64,000 bases of DNA from Clostridia bacterium (GTDB lineage: Bacteria > Bacillota > Clostridia > UMGS1883 > UMGS1540): assembly GCA_017450025.1 (NCBI GenBank), contig JAFSYJ010000039.1, forward strand, positions 150,681-214,680, given 5' to 3'. Shown piece by piece: positions 1 to 7,169 of the stretch. The notes below the pieces were generated by a model, which worked only from the letters and a program-made list of their open reading frames with translations, had not been told where the DNA came from and ran no database searches. Position numbers and translations under genes: made by a program. Position 1 is the stretch's first letter; each line of letters starts with the position of its first letter.

Positions 1-238
1 GCTCCAAAAATGCGTCGAGCGAAGCCTCGTCAGCCTTATAGCCAAACGACCTGACAGCGCGCGCCGCAAGCCGTGCGAGGTCCTTGTCGCGGCGCTTTAC
101 CGACGCTTTTATGTCCTTTATGTCGCGCTCTATTATATAATAGTTATCCAAAAGCCACTCCTCTGCCGTAGTGATGTTTTTTTTGCCGTACAGAGCGGCA
201 CATGTCCTGGATATAGTCTTGATGCTGCATATTTTCAT
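1..238 (-). CDS. N-terminal part of a possible cyclic beta-glucan synthetase / GT36-type protein (runs off window)
   Basis: An open frame starts with ATG at 238 and runs off the left edge, giving 79 codons. A GAGGTG ribosome site lies just upstream. The fragment contains AEEWLLDNYYIIERDIKDIK, which resembles the start of large glycosyltransferase-36/GH94-type proteins such as cyclic beta-1,2-glucan synthetase. That family link is from memory of the motif, and the catalytic domains are outside the window. The gene is divergent from the PP2C-like gene at 339. Confidence 0.5.
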   Translation of the reverse strand, partial: MKICSIKTISRTCAALYGKKNITTAEEWLLDNYYIIERDIKDIKASVKRRDKDLARLAARAVRSFGYKADEASLDAFLE

Positions 239-295
239 TTTGATTCACCTCAATTTAGATATTCCCCTTTGCAGGCGCATTTATCCAAATTAAAT

Positions 296-324
296 TTGAC
301 AAAGCACGACAAAAAATATATAAT
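296..324 (+). promoter_or_regulatory. Consensus sigma-A promoter for the PP2C-like gene
   Basis: TTGACA at 296-301 and TATAAT at 319-324 are separated by exactly 17 bp. Transcription would begin near 331, only a few bases before the GGAG at 335-338, so the leader is very short. Confidence 0.75.
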
Positions 325-338
325 GAACTTGAACGGAG

Positions 339-1409
339 TTGATTTTTATTTTTATTCCAAGATTTAACATCACCGTACACACCGTGACATCAGGCAAAAG
401 AATGGGCGACTGCTTTTACATAAACGGCTCAGTGCCGCCGCAGACCTCAAAGGTTATGAAAAAGCCGGCTATGCGTACTGTTCGCGGCAAAAGTGCGATG
501 TTTGCGCTGTTTCAGGCAAACGACAAAAATGAAGATTTCGAAGTACCGTCGTTCCGCTTTGCGGCGATGCTGCAAGACGCGCAGGACAAGCTTTTGAGCG
601 TGAACGACGACAGCCGCAAGCTCGCCTACAACGACTTTTTGCTTAACGCAAACGGCGAATTATGCTCGTTTGCGGCGGCAAATTCGCTCGAGGATTACGG
701 CGCGTCTGCCGCTGTTTTGGAGATTTCCGGCGGCGTTGCAGATGTCGTTAGTATCGGTAATGTTATGTGCTACCACAAGCGCCACGGCGAAGTAAAGCTC
801 TTGACGCGCGTTCCCGAAGCACAAAAAACCGCTGCTGTGGGCGGCGTCGCAGTCGGTGAAACACCCGCGCATTATACCTCCGAGCATGTCGAGGTAGATC
901 GCGACGATGTTTTTATGCTCTGCTCCGCCGGAATTACGGATTATGTATCAGAGCAGAGGCTTTCGTATATCCTGTCGCTTGACCTGTCGGACGAGAGAAT
1001 GGTCCGCAGAATAACGGGCGAGGCGATTGCAAAAGGCTCGGAACGCGATATAACCGTTGTTCTTGTGCGCAACGGCGGCAAGCCGATACGCTCCAAAAAG
1101 CTGATAAAAGCAGGTGTTGCCGTTATCGGCGCAGTCGTGATTTTATCCGTACTGTCGGCGTTTTTCTCGTCGCAGCTTGTGCATCTTTTCCGCAAGCCCG
1201 AAATAAGCGAGGAACCCTCGTCAGCTATTGCGCCCGCTGCCGCGCCTGCGGAATTTATACAGGTAGAGGATCCAAAAAATCCCATTCCGCCCGAGCCTTA
1301 TACACCGACTGAGGAAGATGAGGAAGAGACGGAAGAGACAGAAGGAACAGAAGAAACGGAAGATAGCGGCGAAACTGCGAAAGAAGCAACGGGTAGTAAT
1401 GAACAGTGA
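339..1409 (+). CDS. Membrane-anchored PP2C-like (degenerate) phosphatase-domain protein
   Basis: The protein is up to 356 residues. Residues ~1-250 resemble a PP2C/SpoIIE phosphatase fold, with a GNVMCYHKR segment and a late DDVFMLCSAGITDYV segment. Classical PP2C has SDG where this has SAG, so a metal ligand may be lost and the domain may be non-catalytic. One membrane helix follows at ~258-280, then a Pro-rich and very acidic Glu/Thr tail. The start is uncertain: the TTG at 339 abuts the GGAG, and an ATT codon at 348 would be better spaced. A strong promoter sits at 296-324 and a terminator follows the gene. It could be a regulator acting near the envelope, but the substrate is unknown. Confidence 0.6.
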   Translation: MIFIFIPRFNITVHTVTSGKRMGDCFYINGSVPPQTSKVMKKPAMRTVRGKSAMFALFQANDKNEDFEVPSFRFAAMLQDAQDKLLSVNDDSRKLAYNDFLLNANGELCSFAAANSLEDYGASAAVLEISGGVADVVSIGNVMCYHKRHGEVKLLTRVPEAQKTAAVGGVAVGETPAHYTSEHVEVDRDDVFMLCSAGITDYVSEQRLSYILSLDLSDERMVRRITGEAIAKGSERDITVVLVRNGGKPIRSKKLIKAGVAVIGAVVILSVLSAFFSSQLVHLFRKPEISEEPSSAIAPAAAPAEFIQVEDPKNPIPPEPYTPTEEDEEETEETEGTEETEDSGETAKEATGSNEQ

Positions 1410-1460
1410 ATAAATAATAATGAATAATTGAGGTGCAAAACCGCGTGGCGGTTTTGGATT
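1410..1460. repeat. Copy of dispersed AT-rich/hairpin repeat (family 1)
   Basis: The sequence AATAATGAATAATTGAGGTG is followed by AAAACCGC...GCGGTTTT. The same arrangement recurs in many intergenic gaps of this window, with the hairpin core varying between AAACCGC and AAATCGC. Confidence 0.7.
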
Positions 1461-1467
1461 GGATAAA

Positions 1468-1502
1468 AAAAACGGGCAGCGTTTTGCGTCGCCCGTTTTT
1501 TT
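1468..1502. terminator. Bidirectional intrinsic terminator
   Basis: AACGGGC (1471-1477) pairs with GCCCGTT (1491-1497). T runs lie on both sides, so it can end the PP2C-like gene on + and the 54-residue gene on -. Confidence 0.8.
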
Positions 1503-1513
1503 CTGATGTTTTA

Positions 1514-1678
1514 TTACAAAAAATTATCGGCGCACCTGCGCAAATCATCAAGGTTTCTTATGGTGTCCGCCCTGTCCTCAATGAATTCGCGCACATATTC
1601 GGGCAACTCCTGATAAAATTCCTCCGCCTCAAAATCCTCCTCCAACAAGTCAAACAAATCGTAAAATTGTTCTGACAT
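1514..1678 (-). CDS. Small acidic protein, 54 aa, unknown
   Basis: ATG at 1678 is preceded by a perfect AGGAGGTGA ribosome site. The product is 54 residues, strongly acidic and probably helical (begins MSEQFYDLFDLLEED). It ends at the bidirectional terminator at 1468-1502. I do not recognise the family. Support is the very strong ribosome site and the clean open frame; there is no functional clue from neighbours. Confidence 0.6.
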   Translation of the reverse strand: MSEQFYDLFDLLEEDFEAEEFYQELPEYVREFIEDRADTIRNLDDLRRCADNFL

Positions 1679-1726
1679 AAAATCACCTCCTGATTTAAGT
1701 ATTTACAAAAAAACAATTATAATACA

Positions 1727-2084
1727 GGCTTGTTAAAATCGCGCAGAACGCAAAATACAACAATGATTTAGATTTAGATAGCAAAGATTTATTGTAAATT
1801 TAATATGATAAACCCGAATACAATTCGGGTTTGATAATAAGCATTTTGCTACGAACAAACTTCGCCTCTCGAGCGTCGGCGTTTGTAGGTAACTTAGCTC
1901 CAATCCGCCCTTGACGGTCGGATTTTACGCCCGTACTACGACGCCTCCTTTTCCCCAAAAGGCAACAGCCTTTCGGGGACCCCATTATGTATGCCTTCAG
2001 GTAACCCAAAGCTGTCGCTTTGGCTCAGTTTGTCCGTTCTGCACCATTTTTCCTGCGCCTTAAATGGGCTTGTTAAAATCGCGC
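1727..2084. repeat. GGCTTGTTAAA-bounded intergenic element (family 3)
   Basis: An 18-bp direct repeat, GGCTTGTTAAAATCGCGC, occurs at 1727-1744 and 2067-2084. The interior carries GCTACGAACAAACTTCGCCT and CAAAGC...GCTTTG pieces that recur at 43243-43709 and, inverted, near 56315-56395. The open frame across it is only an accident of the repeat. No gene is visible. Confidence 0.65.
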
Positions 2085-2247
2085 ACAAGTGTATAAAAAA
2101 AGGGCGGTTTGTGAACCGCCCCTACAATTGAGATGTGAGATGTCAGACGACAGATGTCAGATGAACGAATAACGAATAATGAATAATGAATAATTGTTGT
2201 GCTAAATCGCCCCGCGATTTTGTTCCATACCTATTCCCTATTACCTA
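2085..2247. repeat. Family-1 repeat copy downstream of dut
   Basis: A GGGCGGTTTGTGAACCGCCC hairpin at about 2101-2120 is followed by TCAGA-rich AT repeats and the AAATCGCCCCGCGATTT hairpin (about 2206-2222). A CTATTCCCTATTACC tail comes next. It may also terminate dut. No gene is visible. Confidence 0.6.
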
Positions 2248-2685
2248 TTATTTGCTTCCCGTCGAGCCAAAACCGCCTGTTCCTCTTTGTGTATCGGAAA
2301 GCTCATCTGTTTCGGTAAACTCCGCCGCAAGAAACGGCATTATAACAAGCTGGGCGATTCTTTCGCCGCCGTCTATCGTCTGCGGCTCGGCGCTTTGATT
2401 ATATATGCTTACCATAACTTCGCCGCGGTAGTCGGCATCTATTACACCGACCTTGTTTGCAGGCGCAAGTCCGCGCTTTGTCGCAAGTCCGCTCCTCGCA
2501 AACACAAATCCGCCGTACCCCTCGGGTATCTCAAGCGCGATGCCTGTATGTATCATCACGGTTTCGCCCGGCTGCACCGTTATTTTATCACCCGCCAGTG
2601 CGTACAAGTCCGCTCCCGCCGAAAACGGACTTCCGTATGTCGGCACTATCGCGTTTTTATCAAGCTTTTTAAAATTTATTTTCAT
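2248..2685 (-). CDS. dut: dUTP diphosphatase (dUTPase)
   Basis: Hydrolyses dUTP to dUMP and diphosphate, keeping uracil out of DNA and supplying dUMP for thymidylate synthesis. The 145-residue length is normal for the homotrimeric family. All five motifs are present in order: SAGADLYA (~21), ARSGLA (~64), GVIDADYRGEV (~80), RIAQLVI (~108) and GTGGFGSTG near the C-terminus. The ATG at 2685 is chosen because AAAGGA lies 9 bases upstream; a longer frame only adds three codons. It is transcribed from its own promoter (2727-2755), divergent from the HAD phosphatase. Confidence 0.93.
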   Translation of the reverse strand: MKINFKKLDKNAIVPTYGSPFSAGADLYALAGDKITVQPGETVMIHTGIALEIPEGYGGFVFARSGLATKRGLAPANKVGVIDADYRGEVMVSIYNQSAEPQTIDGGERIAQLVIMPFLAAEFTETDELSDTQRGTGGFGSTGSK

Positions 2686-2726
2686 ACAAATCAATCCTTT
2701 GTGCGGCAGTTTAATTCTTTGACAAT

Positions 2727-2771
2727 ATTGTATAATTTTTTATTGCATTTGTCAATGTTTTGATGTAAAAT
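2727..2771. promoter_or_regulatory. Overlapping divergent promoters for dut and the HAD phosphatase
   Basis: On the minus strand, TTGACA (2755-2750) and TACAAT (2732-2727) are 17 bp apart and drive dut. On the plus strand, TTGCAT (2743-2748) and TAAAAT (2766-2771) are 17 bp apart and drive the HAD gene. The two sites interlock, so the polymerases would compete. Confidence 0.6.
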
Positions 2772-2790
2772 ACTGTCGAGGTGAATCATT

Positions 2791-3438
2791 ATGAATAAAA
2801 TATGCGTTTTTGACCTTGACGGCACGCTTTTGAATACGCTCGAAAGTATCGCTTTTTTTGTAAACAAGGCTTTTGAAAACCGCGGTTTAGGAAACGTTCC
2901 GACTGACAAGATACGCCAATTTGTCGGGCACGGCGCGCGCAACCTCATAACGCAGAGCCTTGCATACGCAGGCGGCGACAGTGCGGACCTTGACGATATT
3001 TTAAAGGAGTACATCGCGCTTTACAATTCCGACCCGACCTATCTTATCGAGCCGTATGAGGGGATTTGCGATATGCTTGAAGAACTGAAACAAGCAGGCG
3101 TGACGCTTGCGGTCTTATCAAACAAGCCGCACTCCTCAACATCGGAAATCGTTGCAAAAATCTTTGGTGCGGACTGCTTTTATAGGTGCGACGGTCAGCG
3201 CGACGGCGTTCCGCTAAAGCCTGACCCGACCGCGACGCTTTCGATAACCGAAGGCTTTGACAAAAAAGGCTGCTACTACATAGGCGACTCCCCCGGCGAC
3301 ATTGAGACAGCGCACAATGCAAAAATTCACAGCATTGCGGTAACCTGGGGATTCAGAAGCGCCCGGGAGCTTGAAAAGGCAAAGCCTGAATTTGTCGCAA
3401 ACAAGCCGCAGGATATTGTTGAATTTGTATTGAGGTAA
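2791..3438 (+). CDS. HAD-family hydrolase, phosphoglycolate phosphatase-like
   Basis: A 215-residue cytosolic HAD phosphatase. Motif I is FDLDGTLLNT (residues ~7-16), motif II is in AVLSNKP (~108), and motif IV is in YIGDSPGDIETA (~167). The helical cap at ~18-85 is the Gph/PGP type. The family removes phosphate from small metabolites such as 2-phosphoglycolate; the substrate cannot be told from sequence. ATG at 2791 follows GAGGTG. It is a single-gene unit with a promoter upstream and a GGGCGG terminator downstream. Confidence 0.85.
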   Translation: MNKICVFDLDGTLLNTLESIAFFVNKAFENRGLGNVPTDKIRQFVGHGARNLITQSLAYAGGDSADLDDILKEYIALYNSDPTYLIEPYEGICDMLEELKQAGVTLAVLSNKPHSSTSEIVAKIFGADCFYRCDGQRDGVPLKPDPTATLSITEGFDKKGCYYIGDSPGDIETAHNAKIHSIAVTWGFRSARELEKAKPEFVANKPQDIVEFVLR

Positions 3439-3530
3439 GGCTAAATGTAAAATGCTAAATGCTAAATGTAAAATTGAGGTGCAAAATCGTGCGGCGATTT
3501 TGTTTAATACTTATTCACTATTACATAAAA
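3439..3530. repeat. Family-1 repeat copy
   Basis: AAATGCTAAATGCTAAATG repeats lead into TTGAGGTGCAAAATCG...CGATTTTG and end in TTATTCACTATTAC, as in the other copies. Confidence 0.65.
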
Positions 3531-3560
3531 AAAGTGGGCGGAAAAATTTCCGCCCTTTTT
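3531..3560. terminator. Bidirectional intrinsic terminator
   Basis: GGGCGGAAAAATTTCCGCCC (3536-3555) is flanked by A and T runs. It serves the converging HAD gene and the 3568 gene. Confidence 0.85.
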
Positions 3561-3567
3561 GATTAGT

Positions 3568-4389
3568 CTATTCTCTGCATCCGCAGTCGCAGCCATTTTC
3601 GCCGTCTGTGTTAAAGTTGCACTTTGTCGGCGGAAAGAACTCGTCAACGGGGAAGTTAAGCGTTTCAAACAGGTCGCACGGATTTTCTTCCGTAGAAGCT
3701 ACGCACTCCTTATCGGGAATACAGAAGTCGTACGACGGGATAAGAAGCTGAACATTCCGCTCAAGCTTAACCATTGTAAAAATACCGAGCGATACGAACA
3801 CGCGTTTTTCGTCGCCGCTTAAAACAAGCGCGCCGTCAAATACCTTTTGCACGCTTGCGGGAACATTTGCAAAATCGACTTCGCAGTCGCACTTACAGCA
3901 CTCGTCGCAGGTATCGACCACCTTTGCCGCGAGGGCTATCGGGTCAACGACTTCAACAACGGCTTCGGGCATATTTGTTTTTTGCCACATCTGTATGTCG
4001 AGTCCATCTTCTCTGTATTTTGACGAGAAAATTCTGGCATTGCCTTCCGAACCGAACAAAACAATTTTCTTGTCATACATCGCAAGTCCCGAAACTCTCC
4101 TCGGCGTAGAAGGACCTGTATAAACATCAAGCGTGACCTTAAAGAAGTACTTGAGGTCAACCGTGTAAAAGCCCTTGTTGAACGGAACGGGCTCAACATC
4201 GGAGAAAACCCAGATGATTTCAGCTTTTCTGACCTTAACATTTATCGCTGTGTCGATGATGCACTGCGCCGCTTCCGTTACATAAACCCTTAAATTTTCA
4301 AGACATTCTTTTGATTTGCAAGAGTCATAAATCTGTTTTGTCTGGATGCAAACGGCGTCTCTTGCGCCGCCCAAATTTTTTTCACTCAT
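3568..4389 (-). CDS. Cys-rich conserved protein next to spoIVA, possible sporulation/coat protein
   Basis: 273 residues, no signal peptide or membrane segment. Two Cys clusters stand out: CDECCKCDCE (~160) and the terminal CDCGCRE. Paired Cys residues near the start (CKSKEC) may match them. The middle has beta-rich text such as GFYTVDLKYFFKVTLDVYTG. ATG at 4389 is used because AGGAAGG lies 8 bases upstream. Its position beside spoIVA on the same strand, and its cysteines, suggest a coat or spore-shell role; this is inference. I do not recognise a named family with certainty. Confidence 0.6.
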   Translation of the reverse strand: MSEKNLGGARDAVCIQTKQIYDSCKSKECLENLRVYVTEAAQCIIDTAINVKVRKAEIIWVFSDVEPVPFNKGFYTVDLKYFFKVTLDVYTGPSTPRRVSGLAMYDKKIVLFGSEGNARIFSSKYREDGLDIQMWQKTNMPEAVVEVVDPIALAAKVVDTCDECCKCDCEVDFANVPASVQKVFDGALVLSGDEKRVFVSLGIFTMVKLERNVQLLIPSYDFCIPDKECVASTEENPCDLFETLNFPVDEFFPPTKCNFNTDGENGCDCGCRE

Positions 4390-4463
4390 ATATTTCACCT
4401 TCCTGATAATATTCGGTTCTCATCTACATTGTATGTGAAATATATTCAAAGTGTGAAGAACGC

Positions 4464-5933
4464 TTACAGTATGATACAAATAAGTCCGCCTGAGCCTTCG
4501 TTGATGATTTTTTGGAGCGTTTCGCGCAGTTTTGCCTGTGCGTCGTGCGGCATCCGCGAAAGCTTATTGTGCAAGTCCTCGTTTACAAGCTCGTTGAGCG
4601 TCTTGCCGAAGAAGTTGGAGTCCCATATCTTCTGCGGATCGACCTCAAACTCCTCAAGCAGGTATTTTACAAGCTCCTCGGACTGCTTTTCCGTTCCGAC
4701 AATCGGCGACACTACGGTTTCGATATCCGCGCGTATCATATGGATAGACGGCGCGCTTGCACGCAGCCTTACTCCGAACTTACCGCCCTGCTTGACGATT
4801 TCGGGCTCTTCCAATGTCAATTCCTCTATCGAGGGCGACACGATGCCGTAGCCTGTTTCGCTGACCTCGTGCAGGGCGTATTCGAGCTTATCATAATTCT
4901 TTTTGGCAACTGAAAGCTCCTGCATAAGCCGCATAAGTCCGCCGTCGTCGTCAATCTCAAAGCCTGTCTCGTCACTGAGGATTTTGTAAAACAAGCCTTC
5001 GGGCGCGGTGATGCTCATATTTACCTTGCCGCTTCCGAGGTCTATCCCGTCGAGCGAAACCTTATCGGCAAATTCGTACTCGCTTATCGAATTTTTAAGC
5101 CCCGACGCCTCGCGTATGCAATGAATGTCATCTATGCTCGAGCGCACCTTTTCGTAAAGCCCCGCTCTGATGTAGTGGTCCGGCGCAAGGCTTGTTATCC
5201 ACGACGGCATATCTATCGAAATTTCGCTTAATGGAAATTCAAACAAAACCCCCTCAATTATCGCGTTTATATCAGATGTGCGTAGGTTTGCACAGTCAAC
5301 CGCCATAACCTTGACGCCGTATTTTTCTTCCAGCTCCGCCTTTAAGCTCTGACAGCGCTCGCCGTCAGGGTCGGTCGAGTTCAAAAGTACGATAAACGGC
5401 TTGTTTATGCCGCGAAGCTCGTCTATTACGCGCTCCTCGGCGGCGATGTAACCGCTTCGCTCTATCTCGGTCACGGTGCCGTCTGTCGTCACGACAAGCC
5501 CGATTGTGGAATGTTCGTTTATCACCTTTTGCGTGCCTATCTCCGCCGCCTTGCCAAAGGGTATCTCTTCTTCAAACCACGGGGTTTTGACCATTCGCAT
5601 TTTGCCGTCCTCCGTGTCGCCCAAAGCGCCGTCAACAATATATCCCACGCAGTCTATCATACGCACATTCATCTTAGCGTTGTCCGAAAGCTCTATCTCC
5701 ACCGCTTCGTTAGGGATAAACTTGGGCTCGGTCGTCATAATCGTTCTGCCTGCCGCGCTTTGCGGAAGCTCGTCTTGCGCGCGCATTTTTTGCGGCTCAC
5801 CCGTGATGTGCGGCAACACCAAAAGCTCCATAAACTTTTTGATAAATGTCGATTTGCCCGTCCTGACAGGTCCGACAACGCCTATGTATATGTCTCCCTG
5901 CGTCCTTTGTGCAATATCCTGGTATATGTTCAT
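4464..5933 (-). CDS. spoIVA: Stage IV sporulation protein A (spore coat morphogenetic ATPase)
   Basis: SpoIVA polymerises on the forespore outer membrane, using ATP hydrolysis, and forms the platform on which the coat assembles. The 489-residue length matches the family. The start MNIYQDIAQRTQGDIYIGVV and the P-loop GPVRTGKSTF (~26-35) are diagnostic, and the C-terminus ends in GGLICIIL. ATG at 5933 has GGAGG upstream; the longer frame is not needed. This gene is the main evidence that the organism sporulates. The upstream region (5934-6028) is short; expected control is by the mother-cell sigma-E, though I did not identify that promoter with confidence. Confidence 0.95.
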   Translation of the reverse strand: MNIYQDIAQRTQGDIYIGVVGPVRTGKSTFIKKFMELLVLPHITGEPQKMRAQDELPQSAAGRTIMTTEPKFIPNEAVEIELSDNAKMNVRMIDCVGYIVDGALGDTEDGKMRMVKTPWFEEEIPFGKAAEIGTQKVINEHSTIGLVVTTDGTVTEIERSGYIAAEERVIDELRGINKPFIVLLNSTDPDGERCQSLKAELEEKYGVKVMAVDCANLRTSDINAIIEGVLFEFPLSEISIDMPSWITSLAPDHYIRAGLYEKVRSSIDDIHCIREASGLKNSISEYEFADKVSLDGIDLGSGKVNMSITAPEGLFYKILSDETGFEIDDDGGLMRLMQELSVAKKNYDKLEYALHEVSETGYGIVSPSIEELTLEEPEIVKQGGKFGVRLRASAPSIHMIRADIETVVSPIVGTEKQSEELVKYLLEEFEVDPQKIWDSNFFGKTLNELVNEDLHNKLSRMPHDAQAKLRETLQKIINEGSGGLICIIL

Positions 5934-6028
5934 ACATATCCTCCTCAAAGTTTAATGTTTGTACATATATATTTGCACAAAGGGGGAAATATGACACGGA
6001 GCGTTATTTTAATAAAAAACCTGCAAAC

Positions 6029-6493
6029 TTACTTTGCAAGGTTGATTATTCTTATATTTTTCTTTTTTTCGGCGTACTCCATTGTCTGTGCCGCTCCGCC
6101 CCACGAGTGCCTGACATAGCATATCAGGTAATCCGAATTATCGACCATATAACGATTGGCATTTATGATTCGCAGTCTGGCAGGCGTTGTTTCGGGAATA
6201 TCGGCCATCAAGATACTGTCATATTTTGAATTGTAATAAACTATATATCTTTCCATCTCCTTTGTGGGATATGGAATGATAAGCTCAAGCTTTATGCCGG
6301 GGTAAAGTTTTTTTAAATTTCTGACGGCTGCCGCGGAGCATCTGTCAAAATCGCCGTAATTACCCACCCAAAATGTTTTGACGCCTTCATTTTCGATAAG
6401 AGTGATAACCGTCTCGCTGATTTTATCCGCTACTGAATTATCATAAATGTCTCTGTGACCTGCAAAACAACAAATTTTATTTATAAAAATCAC
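6029..6493 (-). CDS. SLOG-like (DUF1273/YpsA-type) putative nucleotide-binding protein, copy 1
   Basis: 154 residues, Rossmann-like. It starts with KICCFAGHRD (~6-15), has GVKTFWVGNYGDFDRCSAAA (~37-56), then NRYMVDNSDYLICY (~113-126) and SWGGAAQT. This layout fits the SLOG superfamily, which binds nucleotide-derived ligands. The start is GTG at 6493 after AACGGGG. Its own promoter (6527-6555) faces away from the XRE gene at 6639. A second gene of the same type lies at 50535, also divergent from an XRE gene. Function is not known from the sequence. Confidence 0.65.
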   Translation of the reverse strand: MIFINKICCFAGHRDIYDNSVADKISETVITLIENEGVKTFWVGNYGDFDRCSAAAVRNLKKLYPGIKLELIIPYPTKEMERYIVYYNSKYDSILMADIPETTPARLRIINANRYMVDNSDYLICYVRHSWGGAAQTMEYAEKKKNIRIINLAK

Positions 6494-6526
6494 CGCCCCG
6501 TTAAATAAACCAAATACTTTGATTGT

Positions 6527-6573
6527 ATTTTAACATAATATTGTTTTAAAGTCAATCTATTTAATTGTTTTAA
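6527..6573. promoter_or_regulatory. SLOG copy 1 promoter with candidate XRE operator
   Basis: On the minus strand, TTGACT (6555-6550) and TAAAAT (6532-6527) are spaced 17 bp. ATTGTTTTAA occurs twice (6540-6549 and 6564-6573), 24 bp apart; the first copy lies in the promoter spacer. The second sits in the palindromic TTGTTTTAACAA. These could be operators for the XRE protein. Confidence 0.5.
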
Positions 6574-6638
6574 CAACAATGTAGCTTGTCGATAAAAAAT
6601 GCTGATTTACATATAATATATGTGGTAGGTGATGAGCT

Positions 6639-6866
6639 ATGAAAAATAAAAACTTTGATATTTGGTTAGGTATAGGTCTTAACATTCTTCATTATCGAAA
6701 AGAACAAGGTATGACACAAATGCAACTTGCAGAAAAAGCGGGCATTAGCAAAAATCATATGCAAAGAATAGAAACAGCCGCCTGCTCCTGCACGCTTGAC
6801 ACTTTAATTGATATTGCCGAAGCACTCAATATCCCGCTGAAAAAGCTGTTTGAGTTCAGAGATTGA
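6639..6866 (+). CDS. XRE-family helix-turn-helix regulator, 75 aa
   Basis: Almost the whole protein is one HTH_3 domain: the recognition region reads MTQMQLAEKAGISKNHMQRI (~26-45) followed by TLIDIAEALNIPLKKLF. ATG follows AGGTG. A -10-like TATAAT lies at 6612-6617 without a good -35. It is divergent from the SLOG gene, so it probably regulates that gene and itself. No effector domain is present. Confidence 0.8.
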   Translation: MKNKNFDIWLGIGLNILHYRKEQGMTQMQLAEKAGISKNHMQRIETAACSCTLDTLIDIAEALNIPLKKLFEFRD

Positions 6867-6896
6867 TGCCGGCAAAATAGATATTTGGGCAAAAAG

Positions 6897-6925
6897 AAAA
6901 CCCTTGATTTTACAAGGGTTTTTGT
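6897..6925. terminator. Bidirectional terminator, probably the original lysS terminator
   Basis: AACCCTTG pairs with CAAGGGTT, with T runs on both strands. It sits directly left of the leftmost displaced lysS end (6930), so before the insertions it likely ended lysS as well as the XRE gene. Confidence 0.75.
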
Positions 6926-6929
6926 TATT

Positions 6930-6959
6930 TTTATTTATCGGGTGGCTTCATTGTCGGAA
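6930..6959. repeat. Attachment site copy A (displaced lysS 3' end)
   Basis: A 30-bp block whose minus strand encodes PTMKPPDK-stop, the LysS C-terminus. It matches copy B (8720-8749) at 27 of 30 positions. It marks the left edge of the tandem insertion. Confidence 0.8.
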
Positions 6960-6976
6960 CAGAAAAAGCAACAATT

Positions 6977-7063
6977 CATAAGCGCGCATAAGTCCTCATA
7001 TCCCCTCAAAACCTACACTTTCAAATTCCCGATTTGACATAAGCCTTCATAAGCTTTCATAAA
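6977..7063. promoter_or_regulatory. CATAAG repeats, candidate integrase arm-binding sites
   Basis: CATAAG starts at 6977, 6987, 7038 and 7048, with variants CATATC at 6997 and CATAAA at 7058. The 10-bp spacing next to an att copy resembles arm sites of tyrosine integrases. No integrase gene is present in the window. Confidence 0.45.
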
Positions 7064-7169
7064 ATATGTGCAAAATGGTGTAGTTGGCAAAGGGAACTCG
7101 AACACGAACCGCCTTTTAGTTGATATTTTGGGCTCTTTTTGCCTTGTTTGTCAAGACGATTGCTGTTTT

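Noticed and set aside
1800-2009. 69-residue open frame on the minus strand
   Set aside because: It lies wholly inside the family-3 repeat element, which recurs without keeping the frame.
7077-7120. tRNA-like GTTCGAG segment after the CATAAG repeats (minus strand)
   Set aside because: A TTCGAGT T-loop-like string is present, but the flanking bases do not pair and no acceptor or anticodon arm can be found.
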